A stretch of DNA of 40,417 bases from contig DKYK01000040.1 in the NCBI GenBank assembly GCA_002492415.1, forward strand, positions 8,807-49,223, in the 5' to 3' direction. This document shows, piece by piece, positions 22,039-29,733 of this stretch. Made by a program: the position numbers and the translations under genes. Every line of letters starts with the position of its first letter. The first letter of the stretch is position 1. Below the pieces are notes generated by a model that searched no databases, had not been told where the DNA came from, and saw only the letters and a program-made list of their open reading frames with translations. This stretch comes from Christensenella sp. UBA7102. Its GTDB lineage: Bacteria > Bacillota > Clostridia > Christensenellales > UBA1750.

Positions 22039-23246
22039 TGCAATTCCTCTGTTTTCGTCACGGTCGCATGGATTCGTCCGTCCAGTACGCGCAGCATCAG
22101 CGCGTCTCCCTCATGCGCCTGCGCAATGCGAGCCACGGTTTTTCCCGCAATGCGCGCAATAGCGTATCCCCGCTGCAGCACTTGTTCCGGATTCAGCGTG
22201 CGAAGGCGTGCCATCAAATGCACCACCTCTGCGTTGCGCGAGTTTATCGCGTCCAGCGCGCACTGGTCCAGCTGCCTACGTTTTTCGTTCACTGCCGCCA
22301 ACTGCCTATCGAACAGTACATGCGCGTTTCGCAGCGCAGCCCGCTCGCGCAGTGCAGCAAGCTGCCGCTCTTTTATCGCTACCTCATGCAACGCTGCTGT
22401 ACGCAAGGCGCTCGATAGGTCATCCACGTGCTGCATCGCGTCGCGCACGTCGAGTACTGCGAGCTCCGCCGCATTGGACGGCGTGGATGCGCGCACATCA
22501 GCGGCAAAGTCGCTCAGAGCAAAGTCCGTCTCATGCCCCACCGCTGAAATGATCGGAATGCGTGAAGCGTACACCGCGCGCACGACGCTTTCCTCGTTAA
22601 ACGCCCACAGATCCTCCAGTGATCCGCCGCCGCGCCCCACGATGATGACGTCCACATCCTGCGTATTGAGTGCCCGGATACCTCGACAGATGCTCTCTGC
22701 CGCGCCTACTCCCTGTACTTGGCAGGGGCACAACAAAATGTCTACACTTGGGTTCCTGCGATGCGACACGCGGATGATATCGCGAATCACCGCTCCGGTA
22801 GGAGAAGTTACCACGCCGATGCAGCGCGCGAACTGCGGCAAAGGACGCTTATGCGCTTCATCGAACAATCCTTCCTCTGCAAAGCGCGCCTTGTTCCGTT
22901 CAAACTGCTGATACAGCGCACCCACGCCGTCCGCCTGCATGCCTTCGCAGTAGAATTGATACTGCCCGTCCCGCGTGTAGACCGACACATATCCGCGCAA
23001 CACTACTTGCATCCCGTCGCGCGGAGCAAAGTGAAGAGAAAACGCGTTCTGTCGAAACATCACACAGCGGATCACAGACTGCGCATCCTTGAGCGAGAAA
23101 TACAGGTGCCCGGACGAGTGACGCTTGAAGTTGGAAATCTCGCCGCGCAGCGACAGTCCGCGCAGCAAAGGATCCACGCCCAACAGAGACTTGACATATT
23201 CGTTTAACTGCGTGACCGTCACGGTCATCGCGTCACTTGCCGGCAT
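22035..23246 (-). CDS. xseA: Exodeoxyribonuclease VII large subunit
   Basis: A 403-residue protein. The N-terminal OB-fold (TVTQLNEYVKSLL...GEISNFKRHSSGHLYFSLKD) is followed by the catalytic domain (PLPQFARCIGVVTSPTGAVIRDI, DVIIVGRGGGSLEDLWAFNEE, ISAVGHETDFALSDFAADVRASTPSNAAEL), and a C-terminal coiled coil that carries the small subunits. All catalytic motifs are intact. The start overlaps the folD stop by 14 bases; an ATG 18 bases further down would avoid the overlap but has no ribosome site. Confidence 0.96.
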   Translation of the reverse strand: MPASDAMTVTVTQLNEYVKSLLGVDPLLRGLSLRGEISNFKRHSSGHLYFSLKDAQSVIRCVMFRQNAFSLHFAPRDGMQVVLRGYVSVYTRDGQYQFYCEGMQADGVGALYQQFERNKARFAEEGLFDEAHKRPLPQFARCIGVVTSPTGAVIRDIIRVSHRRNPSVDILLCPCQVQGVGAAESICRGIRALNTQDVDVIIVGRGGGSLEDLWAFNEESVVRAVYASRIPIISAVGHETDFALSDFAADVRASTPSNAAELAVLDVRDAMQHVDDLSSALRTAALHEVAIKERQLAALRERAALRNAHVLFDRQLAAVNEKRRQLDQCALDAINSRNAEVVHLMARLRTLNPEQVLQRGYAIARIAGKTVARIAQAHEGDALMLRVLDGRIHATVTKTEELQ

Positions 23247-24084
23247 AATTTTCCGCCGCTTCCACGGTGTTTTCCATCAGCATGGCAATCGTCATCGCGC
23301 CCACACCGCCAGGTACGGGCGTGATATAGGAGGCAACCTCCTTGGCAGACTCAAAATCCACATCGCCCATCACTTTGCCGTCTACACGATTGATACCCAC
23401 ATCCATTACAATGGCGCCGGGCTTGACCATGTCGCCCGTGATCATGCCCGCGCGTCCTACGGCCACTACGAGAATATCTGCCGCACGCGTTACATCCGCC
23501 AGATTCTTCGTCCTGGAGTGCGCGATGGTAACGGTGCAGTTTTTCTGCAGCAGCAGCAGCGCCATGGGCTTGCCCACGATGTTGGAGCGTCCAACGACCA
23601 CGGCGTTCTTGCCATTTAGATCCACGCCCGTCGTCTCCAGCAGGCGCATCACGCCCTTAGGTGTGCAGGCCACAAACCCTCTTTCACCGTTGAGCAGTCG
23701 TCCCGCGTTCATCGCGTGGAACCCGTCCACGTCCTTGTCCGGATCGATGGCGCGCAGAATCTCCTGCCCGTCGATATGCGCGGGCAGCGGTAGCTGTACG
23801 AGGATGCCGTGAATGCTGCCGTCCGCATTGAGTTTGCGCACGATGTCCAAGAGCTCCTGCTGTGTGGTGCTCTCCGGCAAACGCAGCACCGTGCCGTTCA
23901 TGCCCAGCTTCTGACTTGCACGCTCCTTGTTACGCACATAGATAGCCGAAGCCGGGTCGTCGCCTACCACCACGACCGTCAGGCCGGGGATGATGCCTTT
24001 TGTTTTGAGCGCTTCTACACGGGGCTCCAACCCCTGTCGCACCGAGAGTGCAATGGATTTGCCGTCGATAATGTGTGCAGTCAT
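23233..24084 (-). CDS. folD: FolD bifunctional methylene-tetrahydrofolate dehydrogenase/cyclohydrolase
   Basis: A 283-residue protein starting at the ATG at 24084 with AAGGAG upstream; a longer start is rejected. It converts 5,10-methylene- to 10-formyl-tetrahydrofolate using NADP. Catalytic Tyr49 and Lys53 lie in AIYVRNKERASQKLG. VQLPLPAHID and the Rossmann-type GRSNIVGKPMALLL motif follow, with PVPGGVGAMTIAMLMENT at the C-terminus. It overlaps the preceding TsaD-like gene by four bases. Confidence 0.97.
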   Translation of the reverse strand: MTAHIIDGKSIALSVRQGLEPRVEALKTKGIIPGLTVVVVGDDPASAIYVRNKERASQKLGMNGTVLRLPESTTQQELLDIVRKLNADGSIHGILVQLPLPAHIDGQEILRAIDPDKDVDGFHAMNAGRLLNGERGFVACTPKGVMRLLETTGVDLNGKNAVVVGRSNIVGKPMALLLLQKNCTVTIAHSRTKNLADVTRAADILVVAVGRAGMITGDMVKPGAIVMDVGINRVDGKVMGDVDFESAKEVASYITPVPGGVGAMTIAMLMENTVEAAENYAGK

Positions 24085-25034
24085 AGTAAATACTCCTTGC
24101 AATAGTATTCTGCGCCGATGGATGCGACACCCACGGCGTTATCTCCCGAATATTCCGTGCGGGCAAAGTACGGGGTAACCGGACTTTTGCTCCGCTTCAG
24201 CCGCTCAACAAGCATGCTGCGGAATCGTGGCGAGGACACCACGCCCCCGGCCAGCAGCGCATTGCGCAGTCCCGTCTGACGGCTTGCATTGGTCAACAGT
24301 TTTTCAATGGTGCGCGCTAGACAGGAGTAGACCTCGGCAGCCAATTGCTGGGGAGTGTGCTCTCCGCTATCCGCCATGCGCATCACCTGTGCCTCCGCGC
24401 CCGAAAAAGAGCAATGCACCCCCTTGCAGGTCGCCACCACCAATGATTGCGCCTGTGTGCCCTCGGCCAGCTTTTCCAGCGCAGGTCCTGCCGGAAAGCC
24501 CAAGCCGAGCCTGACGCCCACACGGTCCACAAACTGGCCCGCATGCAGGTCATTCGATCCGCCCAGGAGTTCCAGTTTTTCACCCTCGCGGCAGGCCAGT
24601 ACTTCGGTCGTGCCGCCGGACAGATGCAGTGCGAGGTGCGGTCCGTCTGGCAGCCCGGAATCAATGCGCGCCGCAGCCACATGTCCCGATTGATGATCAG
24701 TGCGGTATAGCGGAACACGCAATACGCTTGTGAGCATCTGCGCCGCACCGCTGCCCACAGTGAATACGGGCATGTAGCTACCCTCCACGTCCCTTGGCGT
24801 AAAGGACGCAGCGACAGCAGCGATTTCCAGTTCTGGCTGCCGCTCAAGCAGCTGTGCCATCAGCTCAGGAAGATTTTGGGTGTGTTGGAACACACCCTCG
24901 CTCTGGCGAAGTCCTCTTCCGCCCTGTTTAACGACAAGCAGCCGCCTAACGCTTGCGAGCACCCGCCCGTCAAGCGCTACAGCGGCAACTGACGTGGTAT
25001 AGCAGCTTGTATCTAGTCCAAGTACAGCCTTCAC
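24081..25034 (-). CDS. TsaD/Kae1-like paralogue
   Basis: A 317-residue protein starting at GTG (AGAGGAATGAGCC upstream). It has the ASKHA fold of TsaD: LGLDTSCYTTSVAAV at the N-terminus, the metal-binding HQSGHVAAA (HxxxH), LHLSGGTTEVLAC where true TsaD has SGGHT, and LLAGGVVSSPRFR near the C-terminus. The SGGTTE change and diverged middle suggest that this is a paralogue and not the tRNA t6A synthase subunit itself. Paralogues of this kind recur in Clostridia in the nusB-folD neighbourhood. The function is unknown; the intact metal motif argues for ligand or nucleotide binding. Confidence 0.75.
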   Translation of the reverse strand: MKAVLGLDTSCYTTSVAAVALDGRVLASVRRLLVVKQGGRGLRQSEGVFQHTQNLPELMAQLLERQPELEIAAVAASFTPRDVEGSYMPVFTVGSGAAQMLTSVLRVPLYRTDHQSGHVAAARIDSGLPDGPHLALHLSGGTTEVLACREGEKLELLGGSNDLHAGQFVDRVGVRLGLGFPAGPALEKLAEGTQAQSLVVATCKGVHCSFSGAEAQVMRMADSGEHTPQQLAAEVYSCLARTIEKLLTNASRQTGLRNALLAGGVVSSPRFRSMLVERLKRSKSPVTPYFARTEYSGDNAVGVASIGAEYYCKEYLL

Positions 25035-25037
25035 GGC

Positions 25038-25445
25038 TCATTCCTCTTTCGGCGCGCGCGAAACAGAACCCAGTATACCGTTGATAAAAGAAGCGGCCTC
25101 CGGCGTTGAGAACGTGTGCGCAAGTTCAATGGCTTCGTTAATGGAAACGCTCTGCGGGATGCTCTCGCAGCAGCACATTTCAAAGAGCGCGAGACGCAGT
25201 ATGGAAAGGTCCACCTTTGCGATGCGCTCCAGCGACCAGCCGACAGCATAGCGACGGATCAGCTCGTCCAGTTCCTGCTGCCTTTGGGCTACGCCGTCGA
25301 GCACCGCCTGAATATAGGCCATGTCATCAGCGTTCAGCTCCGGCTTGTCCATGGATTCCTCAATGGTGGAGCTGACGCCCTCGCCGCCCAGTTCATACTG
25401 ATAAATCAATTGCATGGCGACCTGCCGTGCGGTTTTGCGAGCCAT
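25038..25445 (-). CDS. nusB: Transcription antitermination factor NusB
   Basis: A 135-residue all-helical protein of normal length. It begins ARKTARQVAMQLIYQYELG and ends with the family's SIPQSVSINEAIELAHTFSTPEAASFINGILGSV. With NusE (S10) it binds boxA and promotes rRNA antitermination. GGGAGGCATT precedes the start. It lies between the DUF2273 gene and the TsaD-like gene, three bases from the latter's start codon. Confidence 0.96.
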   Translation of the reverse strand: MARKTARQVAMQLIYQYELGGEGVSSTIEESMDKPELNADDMAYIQAVLDGVAQRQQELDELIRRYAVGWSLERIAKVDLSILRLALFEMCCCESIPQSVSINEAIELAHTFSTPEAASFINGILGSVSRAPKEE

Positions 25446-25454
25446 AATGCCTCC

Positions 25455-25706
25455 CTAGAACTTGATCTCGTCGTCATCCTGTTCGGTCGCAGAGCCAGGA
25501 AAAAACCGGTCCACTACATCCATCAGCTTCTGGCCTCTGTCTAGCCAGGCGCCCGCGGCCGCACCACCGGCGACGAGTACTAAAATTAAAATTGTTCTCC
25601 AAAACCCCAATGTGAGAAACAATATTGCGACGGCAAGACCCGTCATCGCACCCAGGAGCTTGAAGAAATTCAAGCGGATCAACCGCAGAATATCAGGCTT
25701 TTTCAA
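25455..25706 (-). CDS. DUF2273 small membrane protein
   Basis: An 83-residue protein that starts with TTG (GGGGGCGTC upstream). Two hydrophobic helices (LLGAMTGLAVAILFLTLGFW and ILILVLVAGGAAAGAW) are followed by DRGQKLMDVVDRFFP and an acidic tail. DUF2273 proteins usually accompany AmaP and Asp23, forming an envelope-stress-related membrane module. Exact role unknown. It follows amaP by 12 bases. Confidence 0.88.
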   Translation of the reverse strand: MKKPDILRLIRLNFFKLLGAMTGLAVAILFLTLGFWRTILILVLVAGGAAAGAWLDRGQKLMDVVDRFFPGSATEQDDDEIKF

Positions 25707-25718
25707 GGCGACGCCCCC

Positions 25719-26282
25719 TTATTCCACCCGTACTGCGGTGCCGTTGCCCATGGCCTCGACAAAAACCTGCACTTCCTGCACGGGCACACCGGCGTGGGTC
25801 TGCACATACTCCTTGACGTCGGCCTGCACCTGTGCCGTCGCCTCGGAAAGCACCGCGTCGGGCGCAAAGGTCACGCGCAGCTGAATGGCCAGCGCATCAT
25901 TATCCATCACCAGGATGCGGCTGGTCAGATCGCGCACAGACGGCGCGGAACGCGCCGCACGCTGCACCATCGAATCAATGGCGGAGATCGCGACGCGAAT
26001 GGTGCCATTGTCCGTGGTTTTGAGCAGTACGGTAGTGGGCATGGGGGCACTTCTGTGCACGCAGGACGCGTACATCACGCGCATGGCGATCAGCAACATC
26101 ACCAAGCCAACGGCACAAAGGATCAGCACGTTGGCCCACAGGCCGTTGGTCATCACTGCATAGAAGCTCTCAAACACGGGGCGCAGCGGCCCCAGAGCGA
26201 TTCCGATGGCAAACACGCCGATGCCGATAAAGAGTATCAGCATCAGAGCAAGCAGAACGCGGTCAAACCACTTCATCTTCAT
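25719..26282 (-). CDS. amaP: AmaP, membrane anchor for Asp23
   Basis: A 187-residue protein with two N-terminal membrane helices (VLLALMLILFIGIGVFAIGIAL and WANVLILCAVGLVMLLIAMRV) and a cytoplasmic domain of about 110 residues (TTDNGTIRVAISAIDSMVQRAARS...LRVTFAPDAVLSEATAQVQADVKEYVQTHAGVPVQ) that itself resembles Asp23. In Staphylococcus AmaP tethers Asp23 to the membrane. GGAGGAGAAG precedes the start. It lies between the asp23-like gene and the DUF2273 gene. Confidence 0.9.
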   Translation of the reverse strand: MKMKWFDRVLLALMLILFIGIGVFAIGIALGPLRPVFESFYAVMTNGLWANVLILCAVGLVMLLIAMRVMYASCVHRSAPMPTTVLLKTTDNGTIRVAISAIDSMVQRAARSAPSVRDLTSRILVMDNDALAIQLRVTFAPDAVLSEATAQVQADVKEYVQTHAGVPVQEVQVFVEAMGNGTAVRVE

Positions 26283-26320
26283 AAATGCGCTTCTCCTCCG
26301 TCCTTGTGGTGTTTGTGCCC

Positions 26321-26351
26321 AATTAAACCTGCGCTTGTGTCCAAGCGCAGG
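26321..26351 (-). terminator. Hairpin between the Asp23-like gene and amaP
   Basis: A perfect 10-bp stem CCTGCGCTTG/CAAGCGCAGG (26328-26337/26342-26351) with a four-base loop is followed on the minus strand by TTTAATT. It is a likely partial terminator that would make the Asp23-like protein far more abundant than AmaP. Confidence 0.7.
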
Positions 26352-26375
26352 CTCAATTTCAACGCACCAACTGTC

Positions 26376-26804
26376 TTACTTGACGCGGGGTGCAGCAGCG
26401 GGCTCCGCAGGCTCCTCGATGGCAATGGGCGTTTCCTTCTCGAATTTCACGCCCTGTACATGAACGTTGACTTCCACGACGCGCAGTCCCGTCATGGTTT
26501 CGATGGCCTTCTTAACGTTCTCCTGCACAGCGCGGCAGGTATCGGTGATGCTCATGCCATAGGCTAGCACCAAATAGAGGTCCACAGCAGCCTCTTCCTT
26601 GCCCACTTCGACCTTGACGCCTTTGGTGTGATCCTTCTTGCCCAGCATCTCATTGATCGAGGAGGACACAGATCCAGACATGCTCGCCACGCCCTTGACC
26701 TCAGTGGCGGCAAGACCTGCGATGATCGCGATAACCTCGTCGGCAAAGGTCACAGAACCCATACCATTGTCAATTTCAACATTAATCGGCATATTCTCGC
26801 TCAT
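26376..26804 (-). CDS. Asp23/Gls24 family envelope stress protein
   Basis: A 142-residue protein starting at the ATG at 26804 (GGAGGTG upstream). The core matches Asp23: GSVTFADEVIAIIAGLAATEVKGVASMSGS, VKVEVGKEEAAVDLYLVLAYG and ENVKKAIETMTGLRVVEVNVHVQGVKF. The C-terminal tail is Ala/Pro/Glu-rich. These abundant cytoplasmic proteins collect under the membrane via AmaP and respond to cell-wall stress. It has its own sigma-A promoter and is separated from amaP by a terminator-like hairpin. Confidence 0.94.
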   Translation of the reverse strand: MSENMPINVEIDNGMGSVTFADEVIAIIAGLAATEVKGVASMSGSVSSSINEMLGKKDHTKGVKVEVGKEEAAVDLYLVLAYGMSITDTCRAVQENVKKAIETMTGLRVVEVNVHVQGVKFEKETPIAIEEPAEPAAAPRVK

Positions 26805-26835
26805 TGCGGACACCTCCATACGGTAACTTTCTTTC

Positions 26836-26864
26836 ATTATAGCAGATATGGCTGCAAACTGCAA
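26836..26864 (-). promoter_or_regulatory. Sigma-A promoter of the Asp23-like gene
   Basis: On the minus strand -35 TTGCAG (26864-26859) and a consensus -10 TATAAT (26841-26836) are separated by 17 bases, about 32 bases upstream of the start codon. Confidence 0.8.
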
Positions 26865-26910
26865 ACCCATTTGAAGAGTTTACGGGAAAAATAATGGTTT
26901 ACACACGAAA

Positions 26911-27420
26911 TCAATCGGGCGCGACAGGAATGATCTTGATGTTTTCCACCGGTTGGTCGGTCTGGCGTATGGCGAGTTCCAGTATCTTGGCCGTGTCCTC
27001 TTCACTGAGCTTTTCCTTTTTTACTGCGATGGATACTGTATCCTCTTGCACAAAGGCCACCGCGTCCTCAAATCCCTTGGCCACCAGCAGCTTTTCGATG
27101 GCGCGCTCCTGCTCGGTAAAGTGCGTCAGCTCAATTTTTCGCTCGTCTGCCTCACGCACTGACTGATCCGGCGCGTTCTGTCGGTTGACAATGCCGTCCA
27201 GCAATGCGATCTCATCTGCCCGTGCCGTTTCCCGCTGCGCGCGAAAGTCCTTGAAAAAATCGCCTGTCCCCGTCACCTGCTGTGCCTGCGGCGTTTCCTC
27301 AGTCCCTGCAGCGCTTCCGGATACCTGTCGTGCGTCAGGCATCAGCGTGCGCAGCAACAGTAACCCGCCCAACACCAGCACCAACACCGCCAGCGTCACT
27401 GTGGGCCGATTAAATTTCAT
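26911..27420 (-). CDS. spoIIIAH: SpoIIIAH, sporulation channel protein
   Basis: A 169-residue protein from the ATG at 27420 (GGGAGA upstream). It has one N-terminal membrane helix (VTLAVLVLVLGGLLLL), then a Q/E/R-rich stretch and a ring-building YscJ-like domain (RKIELTHFTEQERAIEKLLVAKGFEDAVAFVQEDTVSIAVKKEKLSEEDTAKILELA). The mother-cell protein binds SpoIIQ of the forespore to form the feeding channel across the two membranes. It is the last gene of the spoIIIA operon, shorter than the B. subtilis form (about 218) mainly in the linker. Confidence 0.93.
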   Translation of the reverse strand: MKFNRPTVTLAVLVLVLGGLLLLRTLMPDARQVSGSAAGTEETPQAQQVTGTGDFFKDFRAQRETARADEIALLDGIVNRQNAPDQSVREADERKIELTHFTEQERAIEKLLVAKGFEDAVAFVQEDTVSIAVKKEKLSEEDTAKILELAIRQTDQPVENIKIIPVAPD

Positions 27421-27434
27421 CTGATGCTCTCCCT

Positions 27435-27830
27435 TCACTTTCCCGCCTCCTCACCTTGTCTTGCAAACACCTCGACAGCATCCGCCGGCACGTCCAGCGC
27501 CGTCATGGCTGCGCGCATCAGCTCCGTGCGCACGGACAGCTCTTGCGCGCCGTCTGCCACTACCAACACGCCCACTACGCCCTGTTCCCCCTCCGTCACC
27601 AGCACTTCCACCTGCCCCGCGCCCGCGATCTGCGACAGCACGCGCGATAGACGCTCTTCCACTCCGCCTGCCGCATAGGTCACATCCCTTCCGTAATCCG
27701 CCCGCTGCTCTTCCTGCTGCGAAAATGCAAAGGACAGCCCGATCAGCGCCAGTCCGCACAGCAACATCAGCACCAGTGTCGCCAGCTTTTTCTCCCCTGC
27801 AATTCTTTTGAGAAACTCCACCGCGTGCAC
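27435..27830 (-). CDS. spoIIIAG: SpoIIIAG
   Basis: A 131-residue protein with a GTG start (GAGGGATAGAAG upstream). A membrane helix (KLATLVLMLLCGLALIGLSFAF) is followed by a ring-building domain: ERLSRVLSQIAGAGQVEVLVTEGEQGVVGVLVVADGAQ...ELMRAAMTALDVPADAVEVFA. It forms the large ring of the SpoIIIA-SpoIIQ channel on the mother-cell side. It is compact compared with the B. subtilis protein (about 229), lacking most of the insert between the helix and the ring domain. Confidence 0.92.
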   Translation of the reverse strand: MHAVEFLKRIAGEKKLATLVLMLLCGLALIGLSFAFSQQEEQRADYGRDVTYAAGGVEERLSRVLSQIAGAGQVEVLVTEGEQGVVGVLVVADGAQELSVRTELMRAAMTALDVPADAVEVFARQGEEAGK

Positions 27831-27833
27831 CTT

Positions 27834-28019
27834 CTATCCCTCCCCCAGCAGTCTGAGCAATGCGAGCACCGGCTCCAGTAGCAGGGCCGTCATCACCAGC
27901 CCGAATGCGAACCGCGCACATCGCTTGACCGCCCCCTCGGGTATTAGGAGCTCCAGCGCAGCCCGCAGCAGGCTCGCGCACAGCAGCGCGACCAGCGCGC
28001 TCCGCACCGCATCCATCAT
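27834..28019 (-). CDS. spoIIIAF: SpoIIIAF, very short form
   Basis: The start ATG at 28019 overlaps the spoIIIAE stop (ATGA). The product has only 61 residues: two membrane helices (SALVALLCASLLRAALELLIP and FAFGLVMTALLLEPVLALLRLL) around EGAVKRCARFA, matching the N-terminal part of SpoIIIAF. The usual protein is about 200 residues with a soluble ring-like C-terminal domain. Here the stop codon comes straight after the second helix, and SpoIIIAG begins three bases later, so there is no room for a frameshifted remainder. Confidence 0.78.
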   Translation of the reverse strand: MMDAVRSALVALLCASLLRAALELLIPEGAVKRCARFAFGLVMTALLLEPVLALLRLLGEG

Positions 28020-29179
28020 ACAAATCCCATCCCAATGCGCATCAGCTCGGCCAGAAACACAAAGAACATGGCACTGACGCTGATTATGATTATGAACAAC
28101 GTGGTCAGAATATCCGCAAAATCGCTCAGCGCAGAGCCAATGCGCCCACAGCCCAAAGGTTCCAGCGCCGCCGCGCAGGCCCGGTAAGCCGCAATCGTGC
28201 ACACTATGCCCGCGCAGGGCCTGAGCATGATGCCGACTATACCCGCAAGCCCTACCACGCCTACCGCATTCTTGACCACGATCGAGCATCCAATGAGTGT
28301 ATCGGCCGTGTCTTTGAATGCTCCGCCCACCACCGGCACAAACTTATCGACGGCATATTTGGCGGTGCGCACCGTCACGCCGTCGTAGTGCGCGCCCGTC
28401 AACCCCTGCACCGTAATGATTCCGAGAAACGCCGTAAAGCACAGCCCCAGCGTCCAATGTACACCGGTACGCAGCGCACGCATTGTTCGCCCCAGACGTA
28501 TTTCCGGGGCAACGTGCTGCACCACCGTCAATGCCGCACACAGACCCAGCACACCCATCAGCACGCTCTGTACAAAGCGCGTCAGCCCACCCGTCGCCGC
28601 CAGCGACAGCTGCTCCATTGTCAGTGCACTGCGCGTACCGCCAATCGCCGTCAGCAGCGAAAGCATCGTGGGCAGCATAGCCCCGTAGAAATCCGCCATG
28701 CGCCGCGTAACCTCGCGTCCCTGCACAAAGAGCGCCGAACAGTCCGCCGCAACGGGCAGGCAGAGGCTCAGGTAGGCCAGCGTTTCGAACAATCGCGTCA
28801 GGCTGTCCTTCTCATTGAGCAGGCGCAGCTGCAGTAATCCTGCGCACAACACCGATACCCCAACAATGCGCAGCATGCGAGGCGCCAGCTCGCGCACACT
28901 CCCCAGCGCCATTCCGCGCACCGCCTGCCACAGCGCCTCCCCATCCAACGCTCCGCTTCCCTGCGCGGCGCTGTGCAAAATCTGCTCCACATCCAGCTCT
29001 GGGACTTGCTCCTGTATGCTGGATAGATCCATTTCATCCAGCAGGCGCTGCGTCTCTTCCTGCAGAGTGCCGCTCTCTTCCTGCGCCATCGTGCGTACCG
29101 GCGCAAAAAGCAGCAGCATTAAACCAGCAGCGACAGCGCCACGTCGCAAAGCTGCACGAGCACGGGCAGACAGGCGCAC
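28016..29179 (-). CDS. spoIIIAE: SpoIIIAE membrane protein
   Basis: A polytopic membrane protein of 387 residues from the GTG at 29179, which gives a proper basic signal peptide (RLSARARAALRRGAVAAGLMLLLFAP). An ATG at 29119 overlapping the spoIIIAD stop is the alternative and removes 20 residues. About eight hydrophobic segments follow, with conserved stretches such as DFYGAMLPTMLSLLTAIG, YAVDKFVPVVGGAFKDTADTLIGC and FADILTTLFIIIISVSAMFFVFLAEL. It is thought to help form the membrane pore of the channel. Size equals the family norm. Confidence 0.93.
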   Translation of the reverse strand: MRLSARARAALRRGAVAAGLMLLLFAPVRTMAQEESGTLQEETQRLLDEMDLSSIQEQVPELDVEQILHSAAQGSGALDGEALWQAVRGMALGSVRELAPRMLRIVGVSVLCAGLLQLRLLNEKDSLTRLFETLAYLSLCLPVAADCSALFVQGREVTRRMADFYGAMLPTMLSLLTAIGGTRSALTMEQLSLAATGGLTRFVQSVLMGVLGLCAALTVVQHVAPEIRLGRTMRALRTGVHWTLGLCFTAFLGIITVQGLTGAHYDGVTVRTAKYAVDKFVPVVGGAFKDTADTLIGCSIVVKNAVGVVGLAGIVGIMLRPCAGIVCTIAAYRACAAALEPLGCGRIGSALSDFADILTTLFIIIISVSAMFFVFLAELMRIGMGFV

Positions 29180-29517
29180 AGGATCACCGCCTTTCCCACC
29201 AGTTCCAACTTCTGTGCAAGCGCGCCCGCGCCTGCATCCCGACATAGCTGCGCGGCAAGCTCCGCCGTTACCGTCACGCCCGATACGCGCAGCAGCAGCT
29301 GCAGCATTGAGTCATCCAACTGCGCCCGCTCGGACAGCGCTTCCAGGCCGCTCACTGCGCCGCGCAGCGCGTCTGCCGCTATGCCCAGCAGAATCAGCCC
29401 GCAGAGGATCTCGCACAGCAGGGCAAAATCCTTTTTGCCAAAGCCGCGCAGCACCGTGGACGCCGTCATACCGCACAGCGCCACACCCACCGCGCGCAGC
29501 AGTTCCGCCCCCGTCAT
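29119..29517 (-). CDS. spoIIIAD: SpoIIIAD
   Basis: A 132-residue membrane protein from the ATG at 29517. Hydrophobic segments include LLRAVGVALCGMTASTVL, FALLCEILCGLILLGIAADAL and LVGKAVILCACLPVLVQLCDVALSLL. It has the SpoIIIAD pattern including LDDSMLQLLLRVSGVTVTAELAAQLCRDAG. Overlap with the upstream spoIIIAC stop (29514) indicates coupling. It is part of the mother-cell channel export apparatus. Confidence 0.92.
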   Translation of the reverse strand: MTGAELLRAVGVALCGMTASTVLRGFGKKDFALLCEILCGLILLGIAADALRGAVSGLEALSERAQLDDSMLQLLLRVSGVTVTAELAAQLCRDAGAGALAQKLELVGKAVILCACLPVLVQLCDVALSLLV

Positions 29518-29714
29518 CCGTACAGAGGAAAAAGCGCCCGGACAGAGGAAAACAGCTCGCTCACGCCGCCCAGCACCAGCGCCAGCGCCAGGATCAACCC
29601 GCCGATATTGCACACCATGGCCACATCGTCGCGCCCCGCGCTCTTGAGCACCGTGGAGCAAACCGCCATCAGCAGCCCTATGGCCGCGATGCGGAACAGC
29701 AATTCCACGCTCAT
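29514..29714 (-). CDS. spoIIIAC: SpoIIIAC
   Basis: A 66-residue protein with two membrane helices (ELLFRIAAIGLLMAVCSTVL and DVAMVCNIGGLILALALVLGGV). GGAGG six bases before the ATG at 29714 fixes the start. Length and sequence fit SpoIIIAC, a small component of the mother-cell side of the SpoIIIA-SpoIIQ channel. Confidence 0.93.
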   Translation of the reverse strand: MSVELLFRIAAIGLLMAVCSTVLKSAGRDDVAMVCNIGGLILALALVLGGVSELFSSVRALFPLYG

Positions 29715-29733
29715 GTGCATCCTCCTTTGCGTT

